From: Gordionus sp. m RMFG-2023
Taxonomy: Eukaryota; Nematomorpha; Gordioida; Chordodea; Parachordodidae
Reading direction: 5' to 3'
Assembly (NCBI RefSeq): GCF_954871325.1
Contig: NC_088777.1
Coordinates: forward strand, 34,449,366 to 34,513,365
DNA length: 64,000 bases
The notes beneath the pieces were generated by a model. It searched no databases. It was given only the letters and a program-made list of their open reading frames with translations, and had not been told where the DNA came from. Positions 46,653-58,800 of the stretch are shown in pieces (within the stretch, counting starts at the first letter, position 1; each line of letters opens with the position of its first letter). A program made the position numbers and the translations under genes.

Positions 46653-49318
46653 GGGCATGACTAAAATACGCGTCTCCGAAAACTACGCGTCCCCGGTCAA
46701 AGAGGTTTAATTTATATAATATTAATATAAAATCTTATTTAGCTTCATAAAATAAGTTAAAAAATATTTTTTATTAAAAAAAAATGATATCTTAATAAAA
46801 TTTTTAAAAAATTATTTTTTTACATGAAAAAACTACGCGACCCCGGTCAAGATACAATTTTTTATAAAAAATAAAAGCAGATTCATATTTAGCTCATTAA
46901 ATGAATATAGAAAATGTTTTTTATGATTTAAAAAAAATGTGTTAACAGTAAAATTTTTAAAAATTTATTTTTTTTAAAAAAAACTACGCGTCCCCGGTCA
47001 AGATACAATTTTTTTTAAAAAATAAAAGCAGATTCATATTTAGCTCATTAAATGAATATAGAAAATGTTTTTTATGATTTAAAAAAAATGTGTTAACTTA
47101 GTAAAATTTTTAAAAATTTATTTTTTTAAAAAAAAACTACGCGTCCCCTATCAAGATACAGTTTTTTTTAGAAAATAAAAGCAGATTCATATTTAGCTTA
47201 TTAAATGGATAGAGAAAATGTTTTTTTTGATTTAAAAAAGAAGTGTTAACTTGGTAAAATTTTGAAAAAACACTCATTTTTTGACTAAACTACCATTCCC
47301 CGGTCAAGATAGATTATTTTTATAAAAATAAATAAAAAATCGTGTATAGTTTTTCAAGGAGATTCCGAAAATCGTATTAAGAAATTTATTTTTAAAAAAA
47401 TTAATTTTCGAAAAATTTTATTTTTGACTAAACTACGCGTCCCCGGTCAAGATACAATTTTTTTAAAAAAATAAAAGCAAATTCATGTTTAGCTCATTAA
47501 ATGGATACAGAAAATGTTTTTTATGATTTAAAAAAAATGTTTTAACTTAGTAAAATTTAAAAAAAAAAAAACTATGCATCCCTACGCGTCTCCGGTCAAG
47601 ATACAGTTTTTTTTAAAAAATAAAAGCAGATTCATATTTAGCTCATTAAATGGATACAGAAAATGTTTTTTTTGATTTTAAAAAAAAGTGGTAACTTAGT
47701 AAAATTTTGAAAAAACTACGCGTCCCCAGTCAAGATAGATTATTTTTATAAAAATAAATATAGAATCGTGTTTAGTTTTTCAAGGAGATTCCGAAAATGG
47801 TATTAAGAAATTTTTTTTTTAAAAAAATTAATTTTCGAAAAAATATTTTTTTCCGGTCAAGATAGATTATTTTTATAAAAATATATATAGAATCGTGTAT
47901 AGTTTTTCAAGGAGATTCCGAAAATGGTATTAAAAAATTTTTTTTTTTAAAAAATTAATTTTCAAAAAATTTTTTTTTGACTAAACTACGCGTACCCGGT
48001 CAAGATACAATTTTTTTTAAAAAATAGTAGCAGATTCATATTTAGCTCATTAAATGAATATAGAAAATGTTTTTTATGATTTAAAAAAAATGTGTTAACT
48101 TAGTAAAATTTTTAAAAATTTATTTTTTAAAAAAAAAAACTACGCGTCCCCGGTCAAGATACAGTTTTTTTAAAAAAATAAAAGCAGATTCATATTTAGC
48201 TCATTAAATGGATAAAGAAAATGTTTTTTTTTGATTTAAAAAAAAAGTGGTAACTTAGTAAAATTTTGAAAAAACTAATTTTTTACATGGAAAAACTACG
48301 GGTCCCCGGTCAAGATAGATTATTTTTATAAAAATAAATATAGAATCGTGTATAGTTTTTCAAGGAGATTCCGAAAATGGTATTAAGAAATTTTTTTTTA
48401 AAAAAAATTAATTTTCAAAAATTTTTTTTTTGACTAAACTACGCATCCCCTGTCAAGATAGATTATTTTTATAAAAACAAATATAGAATCGGGTATAGTT
48501 TTTTATGGAGATTCCGAAAATGGTATTAATAAAAAAATTTTATGGTCTTTGGCAGGCTTGAGAAAATTTTACCACCATTATTATGTGTATGAAGCTGGCT
48601 TGGAAATTTTATTAATATATTATTTTTTTTTAAATATTTTTATTAATACCATTTTCAGAATCTCCTTGAAAAACTATACACGATTCTATATTCATTTTTA
48701 TAAAAATAATCTATCTTGACCGGGGACGCGTAGTTTAGTCAAAAAATGAAAAAAAAGTGTTTTTTCAAAATTTTACTAAGTTAACACTTCTTTTTTAAAT
48801 CAAAAAAAACATTTTCTGTATCTATTTAATGAGCTAAACATGAATCTGCTTTTATTTTTAAAAAAAATTGTATCTTGACCGGGGACGCGAAGTTTAGTCA
48901 AAAAAATATTTTTTTTAAAAAAAAATTTCTTAATACCATTTTCGGAATCTCCTTGAAAAACTATACACGATTTTATATTTATAAAAATAATCTTGACCGG
49001 GGACGCGTAGTTTAGTCAAAAAATGAGTGTTTTTTCAAAATTTTACCAAGTTAACACTTCTTTTTTAAATTAAAAAAAAATATTTTCTGTATCCATTTAA
49101 TGAGCTAAATATGAATCTGCTTTTATTTTCTAAAAAAAACTGTATCTTGATAGGGGACGCGTTAAAAAAATAAATTTTTAAAAATTTTACTAAGATATCA
49201 TTTTTTTTAAATCATAAAAAACATTTTTTTACTTATTTTATGAAGCTAAATAAGATTTTTAAGTAATATTATATAGATTAAACCTCTTTGACCGGGGACA
49301 CGTATTTTAGTCACACCC
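46653..49318. mobile_element. Foldback DNA element built of tandem repeats
   Basis: The ends GGGCATGACTAAAATACG and (inverted) GGGTGTGACTAAAATACG match, and an exact 8-bp direct repeat CATTTTTC flanks the element (46645-46652 and 49319-49326). The left arm (about 1.9 kb) and right arm (about 0.7 kb) are inverted copies made of two kinds of unit, about 150-160 bp and about 140 bp, each starting CTACGCGTCCCCGGTCAAGA. About 11 markers lie on the left and 5 on the right. The hinge (48541-48625) is single copy. No coding frame. An 8-bp duplication fits hAT or MULE transposases; the layout recalls Drosophila FB elements. Confidence 0.88.
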
Positions 49319-49326
49319 CATTTTTC

Positions 49327-50165
49327 TTGAGTAGATTTGAATATTAAAACACATATTACAACAATAACTATCAAGATAATTTTTATAATTTTTTTTCTCA
49401 CATCTTTGTCTCTTTCTTTGATATTTCTACCTTCTTTTATTCATTAATTCTTTTTTTCATCTCTTTGCTCCTAAAACCCATCTCCCACCTTCACAAGGTG
49501 GGGAGCGAACAGCAATGCTGACCAATGGGAGCTCTGTTACTTTTAGTTAATATATTCTTCCTTTGATATATGAAAGAAATTAAGAATATGTTAAGAGGTA
49601 TGATTAACAAATTTATCTCTTCTTATCCTAAATTTTAATATTTTCATAAAATAGATTAATAAGTTTATATAGTACCATATACACAAACTAACTAATTACC
49701 CCTCAGCGCCATCATTCTTGATGGGTTATTAGCTTGTATTATATAATACTTGTTGCATGTTCTCTTAAATTGTTGTAATTCATTGTATACTTCTTATATT
49801 ATCTTTTTATTCAATGAAATTAAGATGTATATAAATACATCTCAAGGCGATAAAACATATATATATTGATATTATTTTCATTTAGAATACCACTTATTTT
49901 CTTTTGTATAAATATATTATTAAATAAAAAGACCACTTATTTTCTTTTGTATAACTATATTATTAAATAAAAAAACCACTTGTTTTCTTTTGTATAACCA
50001 TATTATCAAATAAAAAGACCACATCTTGTTCAATATTCCTCCTTAATTATGCAATACAATCACACACAATTTATTCTATAGTATTTATTCTTGTTCAATA
50101 TTCCTCCTTAATTATGCAATACAATCACACATAATATATTCTATAGTATTTATTCTTGTTCAATA
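49327..50165. repeat. AT-rich region with a hairpin and two short tandem repeats
   Basis: CCCACCTT-CAC-AAGGTGGG forms an 8-bp-stem hairpin at 49484-49502, followed by GAGCGAACAGCAATGCTG. Bases 49886-50020 hold three to four units of about 46-47 bp (CCACTTATTTTCTTTTGTAT). Bases 50030-50165 hold two full units and the start of a third of about 67 bp (TTCTTGTTCAATATTCCTCC). The stretch between 49530 and 49850 might be an LTR remnant (TGTTACTTTTAG ... ATTCAATGAAA) but its ends are not convincing. Confidence 0.6.
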
Positions 50166-50555
50166 ATACTGAATAAGTGATTTCTCAGAATTTTATAGAG
50201 GTTATTGTTAATAGAAATATTTAAAAAAAAGAATAGTTAATTTTAAAAAATTACTAGCATTCAAAAATTTAACATTTATATATATGGAAAATCTATTTGA
50301 ATATCATTCAAGTTAATTTGACATTTTAAATATTTTTGGAGTTTTTTTTAATTTCCTGTTCAATAAATTGAAATTCTGCAGATAATTGGGTTAGCTGTTT
50401 ATAAATAAATATATAATAAAATAAAATTTTAGCTAACCATATTTAATAAAATTTCGTTTTTAATTTTTAAATTCATAGCTTCGACATTTTCATCTTCCTC
50501 TTTATTATTCTCTAAATTATCTAATTATTTTAATATAAAATATATTAAATTTTCA

Positions 50556-50759
50556 CTATTTTTTGTTACTAATCTTCCATTTATGATTGCTCAACATGAA
50601 TTCTTTATTTCCCAATTTAATTTTGAAATCATTTTCTGGGAGAGTTTCTGAATTTAAATACTTGTTATAAATATCTGCATGTTGGGACAATATCTTAGAT
50701 CTTCTTGGAGGAGGCTTTCTAACAGTGTATTTATTACCAAATAAGAAGGTATTCATCAA
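50556..50759 (-). CDS. Small frame, unrecognised
   Basis: This 67-residue frame begins MMNTFLFGNKYTVRKPPPRRSK and continues with a polar region, ending LGNKEFMLSNHKWKISNKK. Its amino-acid use (proline and arginine cluster, HADIYNKYL, ENDFKIKLG) is more protein-like than its surroundings. It has no membrane segment. It may be an exon or the start of a decayed transposon protein; the MULE N-terminal region at 56.1 kb has a loosely similar LTLDNKTFLI. It should be treated as hypothetical. Confidence 0.25.
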   Translation of the reverse strand: MMNTFLFGNKYTVRKPPPRRSKILSQHADIYNKYLNSETLPENDFKIKLGNKEFMLSNHKWKISNKK

Positions 50760-51094
50760 TATAGTTTTTGAAAAAATCGATTTCAGGTGAAAAAGATAGT
50801 TCGGGCCCTAAATATTTTCACAGCTGATTTCGCGACAAAATTAGGAAAAATGAGGAATACAAACTAGACATTTTTAACATATATTTTTTATAAATTAATA
50901 AAATATTTATATAATAATTTAGACAATATTTTACTACTAATAGTTAATTATTTAAATTATTTAAATATATTTTTAAATTTGTTAATAGTTTTAATATAAT
51001 TAAAAACAAATTAAAATGATAATTGATGTAATTTTTAACTACTAATATAGAAATAATATTTAATTATCTATATTATAATTTTCCGATGTCCTTA

Positions 51095-51260
51095 CTACGG
51101 CATCGCTGACGCCATGTCATCGCTACGCCATGTCATCGCTACGCCATGTCATCGCTACGCCATGTCATCGCTACGCCATGTCATCGCTACGCCATGTCAT
51201 CGCTACGCCATGTCATAGCTACGTCATGTCATAGCTACGTCATGTCATCGCTACGTATTT
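51095..51260. repeat. 16-bp tandem repeat (CGCTACGCCATGTCAT)
   Basis: About ten consecutive units of 16 bp are present, the last three varying as AGCTACGTCATGTCAT. GC content is far above the flanks. The array is nearly homogeneous and therefore recent. The 62-codon frame across it simply repeats MSSLRHVIATPCHRYA-like residues and is not a gene. Confidence 0.9.
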
Positions 51261-54200
51261 TTTTTTATTTGTTGATTTTATTTATTTATTTTATACAAAC
51301 AGATGATCCCACAACAGTCTTAATTTATTTTTAAATAGATAATAGTTTTTATTATTTTTAGCCATTATTACTTTTAGCAATTTGGAACGGGAACCATATT
51401 TGTTAATAACATTTTGCAAAAATGGATAGATATTTATAAATAATACTGCTTGGACGATGGTTCAACAAGTTAATCATTTTCCTTAAATTCCTGAAATTTA
51501 AAAAAATTCTCTAAATAAGGGCACTCTAGGATTTTCATGTGAAACAGGCTAAGGCTATGGATCATATAAGTATATTGTAAATCTTAATATGGGAATATCT
51601 TTTAAAATAATGATAAAAATTTAATATACAAATGATTACCCAACAAAAGACCAAAGTTTCCTTTTCACTGATTTCATAAGTTTAAAAGAAGTAAGATTAT
51701 TAAATTAAGCTAAATTCTTTTTTAAAAAAAGAAAAGATATATACTCTTATAACACTTACACTTTTCACTCCATACTCTTCATTATAATATCATAAAACCT
51801 TTCAGGCAACTAATCCTTATAATTGCCTTATTCACTTATATCTGTTTGTTTTCTAAAGTTTAAATATTTAAATAAGAATATTAAATTAAGTTAATTATAC
51901 TAAATGTTTTACCTACTTTATAAATTTAGAATAAGAATCTTTAATTAGGTTAAAGCATTGTGTAAATTTAATCAAGAAAGTGTTAATTAAAAAATAGAAA
52001 ATTTGAATGCAGGTTGTTCTTATGTGGTTCAAAAACATTATGACCAATGTAAACTGGGTTACTCTTTAACACTTACTTTCACTAAGTATCACTTAATATC
52101 ACAAAATTTCATGCAACTACTTCATATAATTTGCCTTATTCAATCACATTTCCCTGTTTTGAAAATTTTAAATATTTAAATAAGTCTATTAAATTGTGTT
52201 AAATTAAACTGAATTTCTCATCACATTTTTCTGGTTTGAAAATTTTAAATATTTGAATAAGTTTATTAAATTGTGTTAAATTAGACTGAATGTCTCATCT
52301 ATCTCATAAATTAGATTATGAATTATTAAAATTAAGCCAAACTGTTGTGTAACTAAAATTAATAAATTGATGAGTAATAATGATACAATTTAGGATGCTG
52401 TATGGTTTTAATTAACACAATGGATTCATCTTAATATAACGGCTACATAGACTTTTATACTACTGAGTAATTTAAATAATAAATGTTGCTTTTGCTCAAC
52501 CTTATCTTCCAATATAATCTCTGGAGGAAATGAATAACGAGTGCCCTCTTATCTTAAAATAGAAAATTCTAAACTTAATAAGGAAATACTTATCTAGGTT
52601 TAAATATTATTTCTAAAAACAGATAAATTTAAACGTAACGTAGGAATGTAAATAGTTTTATTCTTCCTTTTCCTCCAATTTAAATTTATTTTTGGGGCCA
52701 TTTCTATAAATGTTCACAAAATAAATCACCCTTATCTTATTTTGTTTCATTCGCATGACTTTTGCGCACAAATAAATATAATATAATATTTAAGAATATA
52801 TCTATAAATAAACATAAAATAATTCTGGAAAATGTAAATGAATAGTGAATAATTCAAAAGTATCACTTTTTATCTCCTGATAAGACTTAATAATTTAGGC
52901 AATTTTTTAACTTTTTAATTAAATTTATATTATTTTAATCATCCTACCTATTTTTAAGGCTATCCATTTTGTCAGGCTGCACAATATGTTCTTTTATCTC
53001 TTATGAATATTTTGTCTAACTAACTGAAAAATATACAAAGTACATTTTTAATATTTAACCAAATTAATATAACAATTTTTAAGGATCCTACATTTTTAAA
53101 AGCTTACCATTTTGTCGGATCCACCATTGCTCTATTATCCCTGCTGATTATTTTGTATAACGCACAAAAAAATATACATAGTACATTATTTTTAGTATAA
53201 ATAATTTGATATATGATTTTATATCTATTCCAAAAAATCGATTATTTTTTTATAATTTAAATAAATTTATATTCTGAAAAATATACAAAGTACATTTTTA
53301 ATATTTAACTAAATTAATACAATTTTTAAGGATCCTACTTTTTTAAAAGCTTACCATTTTGTCGGATCCACCATTGCTCTATTATCCCTTCTGAATATTT
53401 TGTGTAATGCTCAAAAAAATATACATAGTACATTATTTTTATTATAAATAATTTTATATAGGATTTTTTATCTATTCCAAAAAATCAATATATATTACAA
53501 AATTTATTTTTATTCAATTAAATTATATATTTATTCTTAAGGATCCTACCTTTTTTAACAATATACTCATTTTTATTCTTTCAATAAAAAATACTAAATA
53601 GAGTTTTCTATTTTTAGGATTTTATATTTATTCCAAAACAAATACATATTACGGTATTTATATATTATTTAAATTATTCTATACCTATTCAAAAGGATTC
53701 TATTTTTTTAAGTTTGCCAATTGGTCTCTCCGAATGGTATTTTATTTTAATCCTACCTTATAAAATTAACTTGAGAATTTTTTTTTTAGAAAACTATCCC
53801 CATCTTATTTCCTCTTTATAATTGTTCAAATATTGATATATCAGCCATTAATAATGAACAAATTCAAAATAAACCTTTAGAATATAATAGGCTTGATAAG
53901 TCCCCCAAAAAATATTTTTGATGATAGCCCTCCAACTACTAGAAATATGCATTTAATATTGACCCATCTACTGGTTTACATTATTTTATTCTTTATTTGT
54001 CTAGGCTAACCCTAATCCCTCGCTACGAAACATGATGAATCTATTATTAAAGATAGGCAAAGAAAATAATGACGATTAAACAAACGCCTTACCCGTTCTA
54101 GAGTTACTGGTAGACAAAATAATAAAGAACTACGCTTGAAATGAACTCACCTTGAGGTTTATTTTGTTTTTTTTATCTTATGTTTCATATATATGTTTAT

Positions 54201-55533
54201 TTTATTTTCACCCAGTTCTCCAAATGATATTTCTATCACCACTACCACAATCTATATGCCACCTCCGCCTATTTTTTAAAAAATATAAGCATTTAATTCG
54301 GTACTATCATTCACTTCACTAGGAGTTAATATAAATATTACTTTATTTGATTCTCTGAGAAACTTTCATGAATATTTAGAGCAATGTTCAAACTTGAATG
54401 TACAGTACGGCCTATTTCATCAACTTTATTAATGGAAAAATATGCAGTAGTTCTGTCGTGGCCTTTAAAACAATACTTACAACTGTTTTATGGTTGAGTT
54501 AACATTGTCATTCATGATTCTATTTTAGAGGGGGATACCAATGCTGACATTGACAGAAATATAGTTTTGCGTTCTTCTTTTACCAGTATACCAAGGCATA
54601 GGCATATCATCTTTATCAGGACGTAATGTGTTTTGTGCACTGCTTTGTTAATCCGTCATTACTTTCATCTACAACCCTAAATGATATAAAATTATACATT
54701 AATTATTTCCTCTCCAGACGACCGCCCAGATTTATTTTGTCGCTTTTTCCATCAAAAATTAAAATGTTAACAAGGATTTTCTCTTAATTTTATCAAATAC
54801 ATAATTAATCCTCATTATTTTTTAAAAAAATTATCCAAAATTTATATGTCAATAAAAAATATCTTAAAAAATAATAAATAATTTGCATATAAGTTTCATT
54901 AGTGTTTAATGGCATTTTTGTAATTTAAATAGATAGCATTTTTTTTTTACATAACATAAAAATATATATTTATCAAATTCTTTAACAAATAATTTCAGAA
55001 ATGCAAGACATACATTAAATTTATCTGAAAAACAACAATAACCCTAAATAATAAACAACAATTTATTTTTTAGATATAATTTTAATTGATCATATTACAA
55101 AAAATTATAAGAGTCGGTTATTTTTATTTTATTTGTCATGATTCTCTAATAAGTGGTTGCCCAGGCCTCCCAGTTTCCCTTAATACGGAATTTACATGTT
55201 TTTTTTCCATATTAGACTAATTGGTAAATCAGATATTTCCCGTTCATGTGATGATATTAAAAATTTAACTATCTCTGAGGCGGGAAAAAATTTTCAAAAT
55301 TATAATGAGTAGGACTGGGCTTGGAACCTCAAAATTATAATGGGTAGGACTGGGCTCGGAACCTCAAAATTAATATTAGCTTGCACCTGATTGGGAATAT
55401 CTTTTACAAATTATTAAGGGTTGAGCTGGGCTAATAAACTTTTTTAAAATTATAAGATCTTGGATGCTTCTTAATATCATGAGCTTGAACCTGGCATGAC
55501 ATCTATTGTAAAAAATGAATAAAAATCTCATTC
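51261..55533. other. AT-rich region without intact genes; local tandem duplications
   Basis: No long frame exists. A unit of about 72 bp ending AATTTTAAATATTT(A/G)AATAAG and TATTAAATTGTGTTAAATTA is duplicated at 52145-52300. A unit of about 245 bp with AGGATCCTAC, AAAGCTTACCATTTTGTCGG and ATCCACCATTGCTCTATTAT occurs twice at 53040-53480, with partial older copies at 52920 and 53540. Bases 54200-54440 contain short stretches that might be decayed coding sequence (SPNDISITTTTIYMPP). A direct repeat AAAATTATAATG(A/G)GTAGGACT lies at 55295-55355. Confidence 0.55.
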
Positions 55534-55562
55534 CCCGTCATTTTTGACGGGCTTTCTACTAG
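55534..55562 (+). other. Helitron-like 3' terminus
   Basis: CCCGTCA and TGACGGG form a perfect 7-bp stem with a TTTT loop. Eleven bases later the sequence reads CTAG followed by T. A GC hairpin about 10 bases before CTRR, inserted at an A/T site, is the standard Helitron 3' end. The 5' TC end and any Rep/helicase gene were not found, so this is probably a non-autonomous or decayed copy covering part of the preceding AT-rich region. Confidence 0.6.
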
Positions 55563-55739
55563 TATATATATAAAGTAATAATTATAAAATGGATAGAAAA
55601 GATGTTCCTCACAAATTTAACAACATACCCCCACAATGTAAATATCAAATCTGCCATATAATTTTACTTTTACTCAAAAATAATAATTTCAACTTTTATA
55701 ATTTAACATTTTTTACGTTTTTTAATAAAAATATTTGAA

Positions 55740-56050
55740 GAACAATCGAATTAGAAAAATGGATTCCTTTGTTCAGCTCCATCCTAATGCTCTAACAACA
55801 TTTCTATCTGTGAAAACTATTATGAATCGGTACATTATATTAAATATGATAATGAATCTTAGGAAAAGCATTATATTTTAGTAACTATGAATAAACTTAA
55901 AGAACAAATTAGAGTATACACCAATCAAAGTAAACGAAAAACATATAATTAAGTTATGCATATTAGAAAATGGATCCCCGTTCAACTCTATCCTAATGCT
56001 CTACCAACATTTCTATCTGTAAAAATTATTATGATTCGTGTTATTAAATC
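55740..56050 (+). repeat. Duplicated segment upstream of MULE-C
   Basis: GAAAAATGGATTCCTTTGTTC ... CATCCTAATGCTCTAACAAC at 55755 and GAAAATGGATCCCCGTTCAA ... TATCCTAATGCTCTACCAAC at 55960 are two copies of about 80 bp, separated by about 125 bp. The first can be read MDSFVQLHPNALTTFL. These may be duplicated 5' exon sequence of the MULE that starts at 56051. Confidence 0.55.
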
Positions 56051-56845
56051 ATGAGACCTCCTTTGCCTCTTATAAATTCTGATATCGGATTATACGGCGA
56101 TTATAAGTTAACACTAGATAATAAAACATTTTTAATTTGTAATGAAAATAATGAATTATTAATATTATCTACACATGAACTACTTGAAAACCTTTGTAGT
56201 GCTGACCAAATTTTGATGGACGATCATTTTTTTCGTATTTATTATTATTTAAGCAAATATAGACTATTCATATAATGATATGCTATAATTTCCAAATAAA
56301 AAAAAAGGAACGTATCTTAAAATAACTATTGTCGATCTATAAGTATTCTCTTTTCTCCTCCTAAAGCATTTATAGATTTTGAAATGGGAGTACTTACAGC
56401 AATCGAAGAAATTTTTCCAACCATTTCTGTCAAGGGATGCTACTTTCATTATTGTCAATGTATTTTAAGACGTATTACCAGCTAATACAGCGTATAGTGG
56501 TCTTAATGTTAATACTAATTTTAAGAGATTTTATCGCAGACTAATGGCGATTCCCTTCTTAACCGAAATGGACTGAACATACCATTGGTATTGTCTGGAT
56601 ATAATGAAAGAGGCCTTTAATTTAGATCCCATAAGAGATCTCTTTACATACTTGGATTAACCCAAATGCTAAATTTAAATATAAGATGTGGAACATGTAT
56701 GATGTTCAAGGAGTAAGAACAAATAACCATGTTGAAGGATTTCATCGTTCTATGTAACCTATTCTCATCCTAATTTATATCTTTTTATTGATATATTAAA
56801 ACAAATACAACAAGATATGGATAACGAAAAAGGCGCCTAGCGACA

Positions 56846-57115
56846 TTTTATCACACGACACTTTATCATGCGACACTTTATCATGCGACACTTTATCATG
56901 CGACACTTTATCATGCGACACTTTATCATGCGACACTTTATCATGCGACACTTTATCATGCGACACTTTATCACGACGACACTTTATCACGACGACACTT
57001 TATCACGACGACACTTTATCATGACGACACTTTATCACGACGACACTTTATCACGACGACACTTTATCACTCAGTCATTTGATAACGCGACACTTTATCA
57101 CGCGACATTTTATCA
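56846..57115 (+). repeat. Left minisatellite array of MULE-D
   Basis: About eight 14-15-bp units of CGACACTTTATCATG are followed by seven units of CGACACTTTATCACGA and a boundary block ACTCAGTCATTTGATAACG. The two unit types differ only in the two or three bases between repeats. The frames that read MRHFIMRHFI or its complement are products of the repeat. Confidence 0.92.
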
Positions 57116-57381
57116 TGATATACTTAAAACTTAATTTTTTATAATTGAAAAGTTAAATTTTGATAATATCTCATTTTTTGACTTTCATCATGATATACTT
57201 AAAAATTAATTTTATATATTTGAAAAGTTAAATTTTGATAATATCTCATTTTTTGACTTTCATCATGATATACTCCTGTTGGTATATATTGCTTATTACC
57301 AAATAAAACGGCGCATACATATGCAAGGATGATAAAAGTAATAATATTATATATTTTAAAAGATGTAATTTAAATTTTATT

Positions 57382-58087
57382 ATGAGGAATATATTGGTGG
57401 ATTTCGAACAGGCACCGATAAATGCGTTTAGAGCTGGGTATCCACTCGCAGATATCCTTGGATGTTATTTTCATCTAAAACAGAGCGTTAATAGAAAAAT
57501 AAACGATTTGGGATTAAAAGAGATGTATGAGTCGAATGACGACTTTCGATTGTATAGTAGGTGTTTATCGGCTCTTGCATATGTCCCAGAGGATGATGTT
57601 GGAAACTCATTTGATACTTTGGCAGAAATATTTGGTGAATTGAATGGCTCATCTGAGCTAATTTCCTACTTTGAGAAGACCTATATCCGAGGACGTAGAA
57701 ATCCCAGTAAAAAAATATTCTTTTTATTATAAATTTATATATTTATAGGGCAACGAAATAACTTTGCAGCGCCTAAGACTATGGAATAAACACAATTCCA
57801 CGTTAGAAGGTGTCGCCCGAACAACAAATTGTGTTGAAGGGTGGCATTATGGAATTCAATACCTATACCAATGTTCTCATCCAACACTATGGAAATTTTT
57901 AGATGGGATACAAAAAGATATGCAGAAACATAAAGCTCTATATCTTCAAGTCGTGATGGGAACAACACCGTACTTATCAAAGAAATATGAAGATATAAAA
58001 AGACGAATTCAGATTTGTGTTTCAAATTACGGATTGTCGGATTCTTTAATATTTTTAAAAGCTATTGCCCATATTTCGTGCAATTAA
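57382..58087 (+). pseudogene. MULE transposase C-terminal half in MULE-D
   Basis: The first part (57382 to about 57706) reads NILVDFEQAPINAFRAGYP, with the second catalytic aspartate, DILGCYFHLKQSV (C-x-H motif) and YFEKTYIRGRR. The second part (about 57749-58087) reads LRLWNKHNSTLEGVART and TNCVEGWHYGIQYL, with the catalytic glutamate, then HPTLWKFLDGIQKDMQKH. A GT...AG segment of 42 nt between them (57707-57748) looks like a short intron, but the joined frames are out by one base. The N-terminal half with the first aspartate is absent. It belongs to the same broad MULE type as MULE-C but is a distinct family. Confidence 0.82.
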
Positions 58088-58512
58088 ATATATTATAAAT
58101 AATTTATATTTTTTACTCGTGATATATTGATTTATAGTTACTTATTAATAAAAAGTATAAATAGAAAATTATTGCTTGTCTCCTGTTTCCCTATATAAGA
58201 TGATAATTAAGTTAAAAAAAATTATATATATGTAAATTAAAATATGAGTTTTTCCCAATAAAAAAAATTAATTTTAATTTTTTAAATATTGGAATTTAGA
58301 CGGAAAAGTCAAAAAATGAGATATTATCAAAATTTAATTATTTTTTCAAATATATTAAATTAAGTTTTAAGTATATCATGATAAAGTGTCGCGTTAACAT
58401 AAAAAATTAATTAAAATTTTTTAAATATTGGAATTTAGACGGAAAAGTCAAAAAATGAGATATTATGAAAATTTAATTTTTTCAAATATATAAAATTAAG
58501 TTTTAAGTATAT

Positions 58513-58800
58513 CATGATAAAATGTCGCGTGATAAAGTGTCGCGTTATCAAATGACTGAGTGGTAAAGTGTCGTCGTGATAAAGTGTCGCCGTGATAAAG
58601 TGTCGTCGTGATAAAGTGTCGTCGTGATAAAGTGTCGTCGTGATAAAGTGTCGTCGTGATAAAGTGTCGTCGTGATAAAGTGTCGTCGTGATAAAGTGTC
58701 GTCGTGATAAAGTGTCGTCGTGATAAAGTGTCGTCGTGATAAATTGTGTCGCATGATAAAGTGTCGCGTGATAAAGTGTCGCGTGATAAAGTGACTCCAA
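58513..58800 (-). repeat. Right minisatellite array of MULE-D
   Basis: This is the inverted counterpart of the left array: GTCGTCGTGATAAAGT units repeated about 12 times, with the boundary block CGTTATCAAATGACTGAGT at 58540-58558 and CATGATAAAGTGTCGCGTG units at the outer side. It has more of the 15-bp class and fewer of the 14-bp class than the left arm, so the arms have changed length independently. Confidence 0.92.

Noticed and set aside
49540-49860. Solo LTR starting TGTTACTTTTAG
   Set aside because: A polyadenylation-like ATTCAATGAAA is present, but no matching CA end or target duplication could be fixed.
56796-57134. Frames reading MRHFIMRHFI or HDKVSHDKVS
   Set aside because: These are products of the 14-15-bp minisatellite of MULE-D; all frames of such an array stay open.
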